Assembly: GCA_963995525.1 (NCBI GenBank)
Contig: CAXEFP010000001.1
Coordinates: forward strand, 2,042,201 to 2,106,200
Length of the DNA stretch: 64,000 bases
Reading direction: 5' to 3'
Origin: Escarpia spicata
Taxonomy: Eukaryota > Annelida > Polychaeta > Sabellida > Siboglinidae
Below, one piece after another: positions 38,387-51,236 of this stretch. Below the pieces are notes generated by a model, which did not search any database, was not told the DNA's origin, and was given only the letters and a program-made list of their open reading frames with translations. Positions within the stretch are counted from its first letter, which is position 1; every line of letters begins with the position of its first letter. A program made the translations under genes and the position numbers.

Positions 38387-38653
38387 GTGTAGGATGGAGG
38401 AGCCATGTTATGTTGGATTTGGAAAGTGTAGGTTGGAGGAGCCATGCTATGTTGGAGTTGGAGAGTGTAGGAAGGATAAGCCATGTTATGTTGAAGTTGG
38501 AGAGTGTGGGATGGAGGAGTCATGCTGTGTTGGAGTTGGAGAGTGTAGGATGGAGGAACCATGTTATGTTGGAGTTGGAGAGTGTAGGATGGAGGAGCCA
38601 TGTTATTTTGGAGTTGGAGAGTGCAGTATGGAGGAGCAATGCTATGTTGGTGT
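38387..38653 (-). repeat. Hybrid class I/lead core at duplication junction
   Basis: Begins as a class I body (class I-type array edge without GTATTGTAGG, TTATTTTGG unit near 38612) but ends as a lead (GAGGAGCAATGCTATGTTGG) with no spacer. The following array, 38654-39179, matches the one after the lead at 25550-25656. The switch lies within about 38612-38636. Confidence 0.87.
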
Positions 38654-39179
38654 ATAGTAGTATAGTAGTATAGTAGTATAGTAGTATAGTAGTATAGTAG
38701 TATAGTAGTATAGTAGGATAGTAGTATAGTAGGATAGTAGTATAGTAGGATAGTAGTATAGTAGGATAGTAGTATAGTAGGATAGTAGTATAGTAGGATA
38801 GTAGTATAGTAGTATAGTAGGATAGTAGTATAGTAGGATAGTAGTATAGTAGGATAGTAGTATAGTAGGATAGTAGTATAGTAGGATAGTAGTATAGTAG
38901 GATAGTAGTATAGTAGGATAGTAGTATAGTAGGATAGTAGGATAGTAGTATAATAGGATAGTAGTATAGTAGGATAGTAGTATAGTAGGATAGTAGTATA
39001 GTAGGATAGTAGTATAGTAGGATAGTAGTATAGTAGGATAGTAGTATAGTAGGATAGTAGTATAGTAGTATAGTAGGATAGTAGTATAGTAGGATAGTAG
39101 TATAGTAGGATAGTAGTATAGTAGGATAGTAGTATAGTAGGATAGTAGTATAGTAGTATAGTAGGATAGTAGTATAGTA

Positions 39180-39664
39180 GTGTAGGATGGAGGAGCCATG
39201 TTATGTTGGAGTTGGAGTGTGTAGGATGGAGGAACCATGTTATGTTGGAGTTGGAGAGTGCAGTATGGAGGAGCAATGCTATGTTGGAGTTGGAGAGTGT
39301 AGGATGGAGAAGCCATGTTATGTTGAAGTTGGAGAGTGTGGGATGGAGGAGTCATGCTGTGTTGGAGTTGGAGAGTGTAGGATGTTAGTATAGTAGTAGT
39401 ATATTAGTGTAGTAGTATTATAGTAGTATAGTAGTAGGATAGTAGTAGCATAGTAGTATATTAGCATAGTAGTATAGTATTATAGTAGTATAATAGTATA
39501 GTAGCATAGTAGTATAGTAGGATGGAGGAGCCATGTTATGTTGGAGTTGGAGTGTGTAGGATGGAGGAGCCATGTTATGTTGGAGTTGGAGTGTGTAGGA
39601 TGGAGGAGCCATGTTATGTTGGAGTTGGAGAGTGCAGTATGGAGAAGCAATGCTATGTTGGTGT
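39180..39664 (-). repeat. Fused lead/body class I core
   Basis: Copy of 26182-26666 with the same fusion and three-unit lead. The array at 39665-40163 repeats the phase break GTATAGTATAGTAGG near 39738. Confidence 0.9.
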
Positions 39665-40163
39665 ATAGTAGTATAGTAGTATAGTAGTATAGTAGTATAG
39701 TAGTATAGTAGGATAGTAGTATAGTAGGATAGTAGTATAGTATAGTAGGATAGTAGTATAGTAGGATAGTAGTATAGTAGGATAGTAGTATAGTAGGATA
39801 GTAGTATAGTAGGATAGTAGTATAGTAGGATAGTAGTATAGTAGGATAGTAGGATAGTAGTATAGTAGGATAGTAGTATAGTAGGATAGTGGTATAGTAG
39901 GATAGTAGTATAGTAGGATAGTAGTATAGTAGGATAGTAGTATAGTAGGATAGTAGTATAGTAGGATAGTAGTATAGTAGGATATTAGGATAGTAGGATA
40001 GTAGGATAGTAGTATAGTAGGATAGTAGTATAGTAGGATAGTAGCATAGTAGGATAGTAGTATAGTAGGATAGTAGTATAGTAGTATAGTAGTATAGTAG
40101 GATAGTAGGATAGTAGTATAGTAGGATAGTAGTATAGTAGTATAGTAGGATAGTAGTATAGTA

Positions 40164-40795
40164 GTGTAGGATGGAGGAGCCATGTTATGTTGGATTTGGA
40201 AAGTGTAGGTTGGAGGAGCCATGCTATGTTGGAGTTGGAGAGTGTAGGAAGGATAAGCCATGTTATGTTGAAGTTGGAGAGTGTGGGATGGAGGAGTCAT
40301 GCTGTGTTGGAGTTGGAGAATGTAGGATGGAGGAACCATGTTATGTTGGAGTTGGAGAGTGCAGGATGGAGGAGCCATGTTATTTTGGAGTTGGAGAGTG
40401 CAGTATGGAGGAGCCATGCTATGTTGGAGTTGGAGAGTGTAGGATGGAGAAGCCATGTTATGTTGAAGTTGGAGAGTGTGGGATGGAGGAGTCATGCTGT
40501 GTTGGAGTTGGAGAGTGTAGGATGTTAGTATAGTAGTAGTATATTAGTGTAGTAGTATTATAGTAGTATAGTAGTAGGATAGTAGTAGCATAGTAGTATA
40601 GTATTATAGTAGTATAGTAGTATAATAGTATAGTAGCATAGTAGTATAGTAGGATGGAGGAGCCATGTTATGTTGGAGTTGGAGTGTGTAGGATGGAGGA
40701 GCCATGTTATGTTGGAGTTGGAGTGTGTAGGATGGAGGAGCCATGTTATTTTGGAGTTGGAGAGTGCAGTATGGAGGAGCAATGCTATGTTGGTG
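40164..40795 (-). repeat. Class I core with short spacer, three-unit lead
   Basis: Copy of 27158-27789. The array before it holds a private TAGCATAG near 40043. Array follows at 40796-41274. Confidence 0.9.
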
Positions 40796-41274
40796 TATAG
40801 TAGTATAGTAGTATAGTAGTATAGTAGTATAGTAGGATAGTAGTATAGTAGGATAGTAGTATAGTAGGATAGTAGTATAGTAGGATAGTAGTATAGTAGG
40901 ATAGTAGTATAGTAGGATAGTAGTATAGTAGGATAGTAGTATAGTAGGATAGTAGTATAGTAGGATAGTAGTATAGTAGGATAGTAGTATAGTAGTATAG
41001 TAGGATAGTAGTATAGTAGGATAGTAGTATAGTAGGATAGTAGTATAGTAGGATAGTAGTATAGTAGGATAGTAGTATAGTAGGATAGTAGTATAGTAGG
41101 ATAGTAGTATAGTAGGATAGTAGTATAGTAGGATAGTAGGATAGTAGTATAGTAGGATAGTAGTATAGTAGGATAGTAGTATAGTAGTATAGTAGTATAG
41201 TAGTATAGTAGGATAGTAGGATAGTAGTATAGTAGGATAGTAGTATAGTAGTATAGTAGGATAGTAGTATAGTA

Positions 41275-41728
41275 GTGTAGGATGGAGGAGCCATGTTATG
41301 TTGGATTTGGAGAGTGTAGGATGGAGGAACCATGTTATGTTGGAGTTGGAGAGTGTAGGATGGAGGAGCCATGTTATTTTGGAGTTGGAGAGTGCAGTAT
41401 GGAGGAGCCATGCTATGTTGGAGTTGGAGAGTGTGGGATGGAGGAGTCATGCTGTGTTGGAGTTGGAGAGTGTAGGATGTTAGTATAGTAGTAGTATATT
41501 AGTGTAGTAGTATTATAGTAGTATAGTAGTAGGATAGTAGTAGCATAGTAGTATATTAGCATAGTAGTATAGTATTATAGTAGTATAGTAGTATAATAGA
41601 ATAGTAGCATAGTAGTATAGTAGGATGGAGGAGCCATGTTATGTTGGAGTTGGAGTGTGTAGGATGGAGGAGCCATGTTATGTTGGAGTTGGAGAGTGCA
41701 GTATGGAGGAGCAATGCTATGTTGGTGT
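41275..41728 (-). repeat. Class I core with five-unit body
   Basis: Third copy of the type at 28301 with ATAATAGAATAG. Array follows at 41729-42454. Confidence 0.9.
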
Positions 41729-42454
41729 ATAGTAGTATAGTAGTATAGTAGTATAGTAGTATAGTAGGATAGTAGTATAGTAGGATAGTAGTATAGTAGG
41801 ATAGTAGTATAGTAGGATAGTAGTATAGTAGGATAGTAGTATAGTAGGATAGTAGTATAGTAGGATAGTAGTATAGTAGGATAGTAGTATAGTAGGATAG
41901 TAGTATAGTAGGATAGTAGGATAGTAGTATAGTAGGATAGTAGTATAGTAGGATAGTAGTATAGTAGGATAGTAGTATAGTAGGATAGTAGTATAGTAGG
42001 ATTGTAGTATAGTATTATATTAGTATAGTAGTATAGTAGGATAGTAGTATAGTAGGATAGTAGTATAGTAGGATAGTAGTATAGTAGGATAGTAGTATAG
42101 TAGGATAGTAGTATAGTAGGATAGTAGTATAGTAGGATAGTAGTACAGTAGGATAGTAGTATAGTAGGATAGTAGTATAATAGGATAGTAGTATAGTAGG
42201 ATAGTAGTATAGTAGGATAGTAGTATAATAGTATAGTAGGATAGTAGTATAGTAGGATAGTAGTATAATAGGATAGTAGTATAGTAGGATATTAGTATAG
42301 TAGGATAGTAGTATAGTAGGATAGTAGGATAGTAGTATAGTAGTATAGTAGGATAGTAGTATAGTAGTATAGTAGTATAGTAGTATAGTAGGATAGTAGG
42401 ATAGTAGTATAGTAGGATAGTAGTATAGTAGTATAGTAGGATAGTAGTATAGTA

Positions 42455-43181
42455 GTGTAGGATGGAGGAGCCATGTTATGTTGGATTTGGAAAGTGTAGG
42501 TTGGAGGAGCCATGCTATGTTGGAGTTGGAGAGTGTAGGAAGGATAAGCCATGTTATGTTGGAGTTGGAGAGTGTAGGATGGAGGAGCCATGTTATTTTG
42601 GAGTTGGAGAGTGCAGTATGGAGGAGCCATGCTATGTTGGAGTTGGAGAGTGTAGGATGGAGAAGCCATGTTATGTTGAAGTTGGAGAGTGTGGGATGGA
42701 GGAGTCATGCTGTATTGGAGTTGGAGAGTGTAGGATGGAGGAACCATGTTATGTTGGAGTTGGAGAGTGTAGGATGGAGGAGCCATGTTATTTTGGAGTT
42801 GGAGAGTGCAGTATGGAGGAGCCATGCTATGTTGGAGTTGGAGAGTGTAGGATGGAGAAGCCATGTTATGTTGAAGTTGGAGAGTGTGGGATGGAGGAGT
42901 CATGCTGTGTTGGAGTTGGAGAGTGTAGGATGTTAGTATAGTAGTAGTATATTAGTGTAGTAGTATTATAGTAGTATAGTAGTAGGATAGTAGTAGCATA
43001 GTAGTATATTAGCATAGTAGTATAGTATTATAGTAGTATAGTAGTATAATAGTATAGTAGCATAGTAGTATAGTAGGATGGAGGAGCCATGTTATGTTGG
43101 AGTTGGAGTGTTTAGGATGGAGGAGCCATGTTATGTTGGAGTTGGAGAGTGCAGTATGGAGGAGCAATGCTATGTTGGTGT
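42455..43181 (-). repeat. Class I core with 12-unit body
   Basis: Third copy of the type at 29473, with GGAGTGTTTAGG in the lead. Array follows at 43182-43539. Confidence 0.9.
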
Positions 43182-43539
43182 ATAGTAGTATAGTAGTATA
43201 GTAGTATAGTAGTATAGTAGTATAGTAGTATAGTAGTATAGTAGTATAGTAGTATAGTAGTATAGTAGGATAGTAGTATAGTAGGATAGTAGTATAGTAG
43301 GATAGTAGTATAGTAGGATAGTAGTATAGTAGGATAGTAGTATAGTAGGATAGTAGTATAGTAGGATAGTAGTATAGTAGTATAGTAGGATAGTAGTATA
43401 GTAGTATAGTAGTATAGTAGTATAGTAGTATAGTAGTATAGTAGTATATTAGTATAGTAGTATTGTAGGATAGTAGGATAGTAGTATAGTAGGATAGTAG
43501 TATAGTAGTATAGTAGGATAGTAGTATAGTAGTATAGTA

Positions 43540-43806
43540 GTGTAGGATGGAGGAGCCATGTTATGTTGGATTTGGAAAGTGTAGGTTGGAGGAGCCATGC
43601 TATGTTGGATTTGGAGAGTGTAGGAAGGATAAGCCATGTTATGTTGAAGTTGGAGTGTGTGGGATGGAGGAGTCATGCTGTGTTGGAGTTGGAGAGTGTA
43701 GGATGGAGGAACCATGTTATGTTGGAGTTGGATTGTGTTGGATGGAGGAGCCATGTTATGTTGGAGTTGGAGAGTGCAGTATGGAGGAGCAATGCTATGT
43801 TGGTGT
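43540..43806 (-). repeat. Class II core (GGATTGTGTTGG variant)
   Basis: Third copy of the type at 30558. Array follows at 43807-44284. Confidence 0.9.
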
Positions 43807-44284
43807 ATAGTAGTATAGTAGTATAGTAGTATAGTAGTATAGTAGTATAGTAGTATAGTAGTATAGTAGTATAGTAGTATAGTAGGATAGTAGTATAGTA
43901 GGATAGTAGTATAGTAGGATAGTAGTATAGTAGGATAGTAGTATAGTAGGATAGTAGTATAGTAGGATAGTAGTATAGTAGGATAGTAGTATAGTAGGAT
44001 AGTAGGATAGTAGGATAGTAGGATAGTAGGATAGTAGTATAGTAGGATAGTAGTATAGTAGGATAGTAGTATAGTAGGATAGTAGTATAGTAGGATAGTA
44101 GTATAGTAGGATAGTAGTATAGTAGGATAGTAGTATAGTAGGATAGTAGGATAGTAGTATAGTAGGATAGTAGTATAGTAGGATAGTAGTATAGTAGTAT
44201 AGTAGTATAGTAGTATAGTAGGATAGTAGGATAGTAGTATAGTAGGATAGTAGTATAGTAGTATAGTAGGATAGTAGTATAGTA

Positions 44285-44878
44285 GTGTAGGATGGAGGAG
44301 CCATGTTATGTTGGATTTGGAAAGTGTAGGTTGGAGGAGCCATGCTATGTTGGAGTTGGAGAGTGTAGGAAGGATAAGCCATGTTATGTTGAAGTTGGAG
44401 AGTGTGGGATGGAGGAGTCATGCTGTGTTGGAGTTGGAGAGTGTAGGATGGAGGAACCATGTTATGTTGGAGTTGGAGAGTGTAGGATGGAGGAGCCATG
44501 TTATTTTGGAGTTGGAGAGTGCAGTATGGAGGAGCCATGCTATGTTGGAGTTGGAGAGTGTAGGATGGAGAAGCCATGTTATGTTGAAGTTGGAGAGTGT
44601 GGGATGGAGGAGTCATGCTGTGTTGGAGTTGGAGAGTGTAGGATGTTAGTATAGTAGTAGTATATTAGTGTAGTAGTATTATAGTAGTAGGATAGTAGTA
44701 GCATAGTAGTATAGTAGCATAGTAGTATAGTATTATAGTAGTATAATAGTATAGTAGCATAGTAGTATAGTAGGATGGAGGAGCCATGTTATGTTGGAGT
44801 TGGAGTGTGTAGGATGGAGGAGCCATGTTATGTTGGAGTTGGAGAGTGCAGTATGGAGGAGCAATGCTATGTTGGTGT
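44285..44878 (-). repeat. Class I core, nine-unit body
   Basis: Third copy of the type at 31327, short-type spacer. Array follows at 44879-45540. Confidence 0.9.
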
Positions 44879-45540
44879 ATAGTAGTATAGTAGTATAGTA
44901 GTATAGTAGGATAGTAGTATAGTAGGATAGTAGTATAATAGGATAGTAGTATAGTATGATAGTAGTATAGTAGGATAGTAGTATAGTAGGATAGTAGTAT
45001 AGTAGTATAGTAGGATAGTAGTATAGTAGGATAGTAGTATAGTAGTATAGTAGGATAGTAGTATAGTAGTATAGTAGGATAGTAGTATAGTAGGATAGTA
45101 GTATAATAGGATAGTAGTATAGTATGATAGTAGTATAGTAGGATAGTAGTATAGTAGGATAGTAGTATAGTAGTATAGTAGGATAGTAGTATAGTAGGAT
45201 AGTAGTATAGTAGGATAGTAGTATAGTAGGATAGTAGTATAGTAGGATAGTAGTATAGTAGGATAGTAGTATAGTAGTATATTAGTATAGTAGTATAGTA
45301 GGATAGTAGTATAGTAGTATAGTAGGATAGCAGTATAGTAGTATAGTAGTATAGTAGGATAGTAGTATAGTAGGATAGTAGTATAGTAGGATAGTAGTAT
45401 AGTAGGATAGTAGTATAGTAGGATAGTAGTATAGTAGTATAGTAGTATAGTAGTATAGTAGTATTGTAGGATAGTAGGATAGTAGTATAGTAGGATAGTA
45501 GTATAGTAGTATAGTAGGATAGTAGTATAGTAGTATAGTA

Positions 45541-45807
45541 GTGTAGGATGGAGGAGCCATGTTATGTTGGATTTGGAAAGTGTAGGTTGGAGGAGCCATG
45601 CTATGTTGGATTTGGAGAGTGTAGGAAGGATAAGCCATGTTATGTTGAAGTTGGAGAATGTGGGATGGAGGAGTCATGCTGTATTGGTGTTGGAGAGTGT
45701 AGGATGGAGGAACCATGTTATGTTGGAGTTGGAGTGTGTAGGATGGAGGAGCCATGTTAAGTTGGAGTTGGAGAGTGCAGTATGAAGGAGCAATGCTATG
45801 TTGGTGT
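45541..45807 (-). repeat. Class II core (CTGTATTGGTG variant)
   Basis: Third copy of the type at 32583. Array follows at 45808-46277. Confidence 0.9.
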
Positions 45808-46277
45808 ATAGTAGTATAGTAGTATAGTAGTATAGTAGTATAGTAGTATAGTAGGATAGTAGTATAGTAGGATAGTAGTATAGTAGGATAGTAGTATAGT
45901 AGGATAGTAGTATAGTAGGATAGTAGTATAGTAGGATAGTAGTATAGTAGGATAGTAGTATAGTAGGATAGTAGTATAGTAGGATAGTAGTATAGTAGGA
46001 TAGTAGTATAGTAGGATAGTAGTATAGTAGGATAGTAGGATAGTAGTATAGTAGGATAGTAGTATAGTAGGATAGTAGTATAGTAGGATAGTAGTATAGT
46101 AGGATAGTAGTATAGTAGGATAGTAGTATAGTAGGATAGTAGGATAGTAGTATAGTAGGATAGTAGTATAGTAGGATAGTAGTATAGTAGTATAGTAGTA
46201 TAGTAGTATAGTAGGATAGTAGGATAGTAGTATAGTAGGATAGTAGTATAGTAGTATAGTAGGATAGTAGTATAGTA

Positions 46278-46810
46278 GTGTAGGATGGAGGAGCCATGTT
46301 ATGTTGGATTTGGAAAGTGTAGGTTGGAGGAGCCATGCTATGTTGGAGTTGGAGAGTGTAGGAAGGATAAGCCATGTTATGTTGAAGTTGGAGAGTGTGG
46401 GATGGAGGAGTCATGCTGTGTTGGAGTTGGAGAGTGTAGGATGGAGGAACCATGTTATGTTGGAGTTGGAGAGTGTAGGATGGAGGAGCCATGTTATGTT
46501 GAAGTTGGAGAGTGTGGGATGGAGGAGTCATGCTGTGTTGGAGTTGGAGAGTGTAGGATGTTAGTATAGTAGTAGTATATTAGTGTAGTAGTATTATAGT
46601 AGTATAGTAGTAGGATAGTAGTAGCATAGTAGTATATTAGCATAGTAGTATAGTATTATAGTAGTATAGTAGTATAATAATATAGTAGCATAGTAGTATA
46701 GTAGTATGGAGGAGCCATGTTATGTTGGAGTTGGAGTGTGTAGGATGGAGGAGCCATGTTATGTTGGAGTTGGAGAGTGCAGTATGGAGGAGCAATGCTA
46801 TGTTGGTGTA
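46278..46810 (-). repeat. Class I core with seven-unit body
   Basis: Body 46278-46560 resembles 23227-23509 but joins by GGAGGAGCC rather than GGAGAAGCC at the deletion point. The lead starts GTAGTATGGAGG instead of GTAGGATGGAGG near 46703. Array follows at 46811-47175, with GATGGTAG near 46897. Confidence 0.9.
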
Positions 46811-47175
46811 TAGTAGTATAGTAGTATAGTAGTATAGTAGTATAGTAGGATAGTAGTATAGTAGGATAGTAGTATAGTAGGATAGTAGTATAGTAGGATG
46901 GTAGTATAGTAGGATAGTAGTATAGTAGGATAGTAGTATAGTAGGATAGTAGTATAGTAGGATAGTAGTATAGTAGGATAGTAGTATAGTAGGATAGTAG
47001 TATAGTAGGATAGTAGTATAGTAGGATAGTAGGATAGTAGTATAGTAGGATAGTAGTATAGTAGTATATTAGTATAGTAGTATAGTAGTATAGTAGTATA
47101 GTAGTATAGTAGTATTGTAGGATAGTAGGATAGTAGTATAGTAGGATAGTAGTATAGTAGTATAGTAGTATAGTA

Positions 47176-47442
47176 GTGTAGGATGGAGGAGCCATGTTAT
47201 GTTGGATTTGGAAAGTGTAGGTTGGAGGAGCCATGCTATGTTGGATTTGGAGAGTGTAGGAAGGATAAGCCATGTTATGTTGAAGTTGGAGAGTGTGGGA
47301 TGGAGGAGTCATGCTGTGTTGGAGTTGGAGAGTGTAGGATGGAGGAACCATGTTATGTTGGAGTTGGAGTGTGTAGGATGGAGGAGCCATGTTATGTTGG
47401 AGTTGGAGAGTGCAGTATGGAGGAGCAATGCTATGTTGGTGT
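47176..47442 (-). repeat. Class II core
   Basis: About seven units with the lead end GTATGGAGGAGCAATG. Related cores are at 50524 (shift 3,348) and 55534. Array follows at 47443-47896, with a private GGATAGGAG near 47530. Confidence 0.9.
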
Positions 47443-47896
47443 ATAGTAGTATAGTAGTATAGTAGTATAGTAGTATAGTAGTATAGTAGTATAGTAGTAT
47501 AGTAGTATAGTAGGATAGTAGTATAGTAGGATAGGAGTATAGTAGGATAGTAGTATAGTAGGATAGTAGTATAGTAGGATAGTAGTATAGTAGGATAGTA
47601 GTATAGTAGGATAGTAGTATAGTAGGATAGTAGTATAGTAGGATAGTATTATAGTAGGATAGTAGGATAGTAGGATAGTAGTATAGTAGGATAGTAGTAT
47701 AGTAGGATAGTAGTATAGTAGGATAGTAGTATAGTAGGATAGTAGTATAGTAGGATAGTAGTATAGTAGGATAGTAGGATAGTAGTATAGTAGGATAGTA
47801 GTATAGTAGGATAGTAGTATAGTAGTATAGTAGGATAGTAGGATAGTAGTATAGTAGGATAGTAGTATAGTAGTATAGTAGGATAGTAGTATAGTA

Positions 47897-48480
47897 GTGT
47901 AGGATGGAGGAGCCATGTTATGTTGGATTTGGAAAGTGTAGGTTGGAGGAGCCATGCTATGTTGGAGTTGGAGAGTGTAGGAAGGATAAGCCATGTTATG
48001 TTGAAGTTGGAGAGTGTGGGATGGAGGAGTCATGCTGTGTTGGAGTTGGAGAGTGTAGGATGGAGGAACCATGTTATGTTGGAGTTGCAGAGTGTAGGAT
48101 GGAGGAGCCATGTTATTTTGGAGTTGGAGAGTGCAGTATGGAGGAGCCATGCTATGTTGGAGTTGGAGAGTGTAGGATGGAGAAGCCATGTTATGTTGAA
48201 GTTGGAGAGTGTGGGATGGAGGAGTCATGCTGTGTTGGAGTTGGAGAGTGTAGGATGTTAGTATAGTAGTAGTATATTAGTGTAGTAGTATTATAGTAGT
48301 ATAGTAGTAGTATAGTAGTAGGATAGTAGTAGGATAGTAGTAGCATAATAGTATAGTAGCATAGTAGTATAGTAGGATGGAGGAGCCATGTTATGTTGGA
48401 GTTGGAGTGTGTAGGATGGAGGAGCCATGTTATGTTGGAGTTGGAGAGTGCAGTATGGAGGAGCAATGCTATGTTGGTGT
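47897..48480 (-). repeat. Class I core (GTTGCAGAG variant)
   Basis: Nine-unit body with GTTGCAGAGTG near 48085, shared with 51237 and 56247. A different spacer form, about 117 bp, contains two AGTAGGATAGTAGTAGGATAG stretches split by one base and GCATAATAG. The array at 48481-49406 is the longest in the window, about 926 bp. Confidence 0.9.
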
Positions 48481-49406
48481 ATAGTAGTATAGTAGGATAG
48501 TAGTATAGTAGTATAGTAGGATAGTAGTATAGTAGGATAGTAGTATAGTAGGATAGTAGTATATTAGTATAGTAGTATAGTAGGATAGTAGTATAGTAGG
48601 ATAGTAGTATAGTAGGATAGTAGTATAGTAGGATAGTAGTATAGTAGGATAGTAGTATAGTAGGATAGTAGTATAGTAGGATAGTAGTATAGTAGGATAG
48701 TAGTATAGTAGTATAGTAGTATAGTAGGATAGTAGTATAGTAGGATAGTAGTATAGTAGGATAGTAGTATAGTAGGATAGTAGTATAGTAGGATAGTAGG
48801 ATAGTAGTATAGTAGGATAGTAGTATAGTAGGATAGTAGGATAGTAGTATAGTAGGATAGTAGTATAGTAGGATAGTAGTATAGTATTATAGTAGTATAG
48901 TAGTATAGTAGTATAGTAGGATAGTAGTATAGTAGGATAGTAGTATAGTAGTATAATAGGATAGTAGTATAGTAGGATAGTAGTATAGTAGGATAGTAGT
49001 ATAGTAGGATAGTAGTATAGTAGAATAGTAGTATAGTAGGATAGTAGTACAGTAGGATAGTAGTATAGTAGGATAGTAGTATAGTAGGATAGTAGTATAG
49101 TAGGATAGTAGTATAGTAGGATAGTAGTATAGTAGGATAGTAGTATAGTAGGATAGTAGTATAGTAGTATAGTAGGATAGTAGTATAGTAGGATAGTAGT
49201 ATAGTAGGATAGTAGTATAGTAGGATAGTAGTATAGTAGGATAGTAGTATAGTAGGATAGTAGGATAGTAGTATAGTAGGATAGTATTATAGTAGGATAG
49301 TAGTATAGTAGTATAGTAGTATAGTAGTATAGTAGGATAGTAGGATAGTAGGATAGTAGTATAGTAGGATAGTAGTATAGTAGTATAGTAGGATAGTAGT
49401 ATAGTA

Positions 49407-50134
49407 GTGTAGGATGGAGGAGCCATGTTATGTTGGATTTGGAAAGTGTAGGTTGGAGGAGCCATGCTATGTTGGAGTTGGAGAGTGTAGGAAGGATAAG
49501 CCATGTTATGTTGGAGTTGGAGAGTGTAGGATGGAGGAGCCATGTTATTTTGGAGTTGGAGAGTGCAGTATGGAGGAGCCATGCTATGTTGGAGTTGGAG
49601 AGTGTAGGATGGAGAAGCCATGTTATGTTGAAGTTGGAGAGTGTGGGATGGAGGAGTCATGCTGTATTGGAGTTGGAGAGTGTAGGATGGAGGAACCATG
49701 TTATGTTGGAGTTGGAGAGTGTAGGATGGAGGAGCCATGTTATTTTGGAGTTGGAGAGTGCAGTATGGAGGAGCCATGCTATGTTGGAGTTGGAGAGTGT
49801 AGGATGGAGAAGCCATGTTATGTTGAAGTTGGAGAGTGTGGGATGGAGGAGTCATGCTGTGTTGGAATTGGAGAGTGTAGGATGTTAGTATAGTAGTAGT
49901 ATATTAGTGTAGTAGTATTATAGTAGTATAGTAGTAGGATAGTAGTAGCATAGTAGTATATTAGCATAGTAGTATAGTATTATAGTAGTATAGTAGTATA
50001 ATAATATAGTAGCATAGTAGTATAGTAGGATGGAGGAGCCATGTTATGTTGGAGTTGGAGTGTGTAGGATGGAGGAGCCATGTTATGTTGGAGTTGGAGA
50101 GTGCAGTATGGAGGAGCAATGCTATGTTGGTGTA
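49407..50134 (-). repeat. Class I core with 12-unit body (GGAATTGG variant)
   Basis: Body 49407-49884 ends with GTTGGAATTGG near 49862, shared with 54378. The spacer has ATAATAATATAG. Lead to 50134. The array at 50135-50523 has GTAATATAG near 50177 and GATGGTAG near 50229. Confidence 0.9.
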
Positions 50135-50523
50135 TAGTAGTATAGTAGTATAGTAGTATAGTAGTATAGTAGTATAGTAATATAGTAGGATAGTAGTATA
50201 GTAGGATAGTAGTATAGTAGGATAGTAGTATAGTAGGATGGTAGTATAGTAGGATAGTAGTATAGTAGGATAGTAGTATAGTAGGATAGTAGTATAGTAG
50301 GATAGTAGTATAGTAGGATAGTAGTATAGTAGGATAGTAGTATAGTAGGATAGTAGTATAGTAGGATAGTAGGATAGTAGTATAGTAGGATAGTAGTATA
50401 GTAGTATAGTAGTATAGTAGTATAGTAGTATAGTAGTATTGTAGGATAGTAGGATAGTAGTATAGTAGGATAGTAGTATAGTAGTATAGTAGGATAGTAG
50501 TATAGTAGTATAGTAGTATAGTA

Positions 50524-50790
50524 GTGTAGGATGGAGGAGCCATGTTATGTTGGATTTGGAAAGTGTAGGTTGGAGGAGCCATGCTATGTTGGATTTGGAG
50601 AGTGTAGGAAGGATAAGCCATGTTATGTTGAAGTTGGAGAGTGTGGGATGGAGGAGTCATGCTGTGTTGGAGTTGGAGAGTGTAGGATGGAGGAACCATG
50701 TTATGTTGGAGTTGGAGTGTGTAGGATGGAGGAGCCATGTTATGTTGGAGTTGGAGAGTGCAGTATGGAGGAGCAATGCTATGTTGGTGT
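50524..50790 (-). repeat. Class II core
   Basis: About seven units, preceded by GTATTGTAGG near 50437. Array follows at 50791-51236, with TATTATAG near 50980. Confidence 0.9.
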
Positions 50791-51236
50791 ATAGTAGTAT
50801 AGTAGTATAGTAGTATAGTAGTATAGTAGTATAGTAGTATAGTAGGATAGTAGTATAGTAGGATAGTAGTATAGTAGGATAGTAGTATAGTAGGATAGTA
50901 GTATAGTAGGATAGTAGTATAGTAGGATAGTAGTATAGTAGGATAGTAGTATAGTAGGATAGTAGTATAGTAGGATAGTATTATAGTAGGATAGTAGGAT
51001 AGTAGGATAGTAGTATAGTAGGATAGTAGTATAGTAGTATAGTAGGATAGTAGTATAGTAGGATAGTAGTATAGTAGGATAGTAGTATAGTAGGATAGTA
51101 GTATAGTAGGATAGTAGGATAGTAGTATAGTAGGATAGTAGTATAGTAGGATAGTAGTATAGTAGTATAGTAGGATAGTAGGATAGTAGTATAGTAGGAT
51201 AGTAGTATAGTAGTATAGTAGGATAGTAGTATAGTA

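Larger units (their letters stand above)
38654..46277 (-). repeat. 13-kb-shift duplication, copy 2
   Basis: Core order equals 25657-33399: fused core, nine-unit core with short spacer, five-unit core, 12-unit core, class II GGATTGTGTTGG, nine-unit core, class II CTGTATTGGTG. It lacks the second 5.1-kb unit present after copy 1. Confidence 0.88.
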
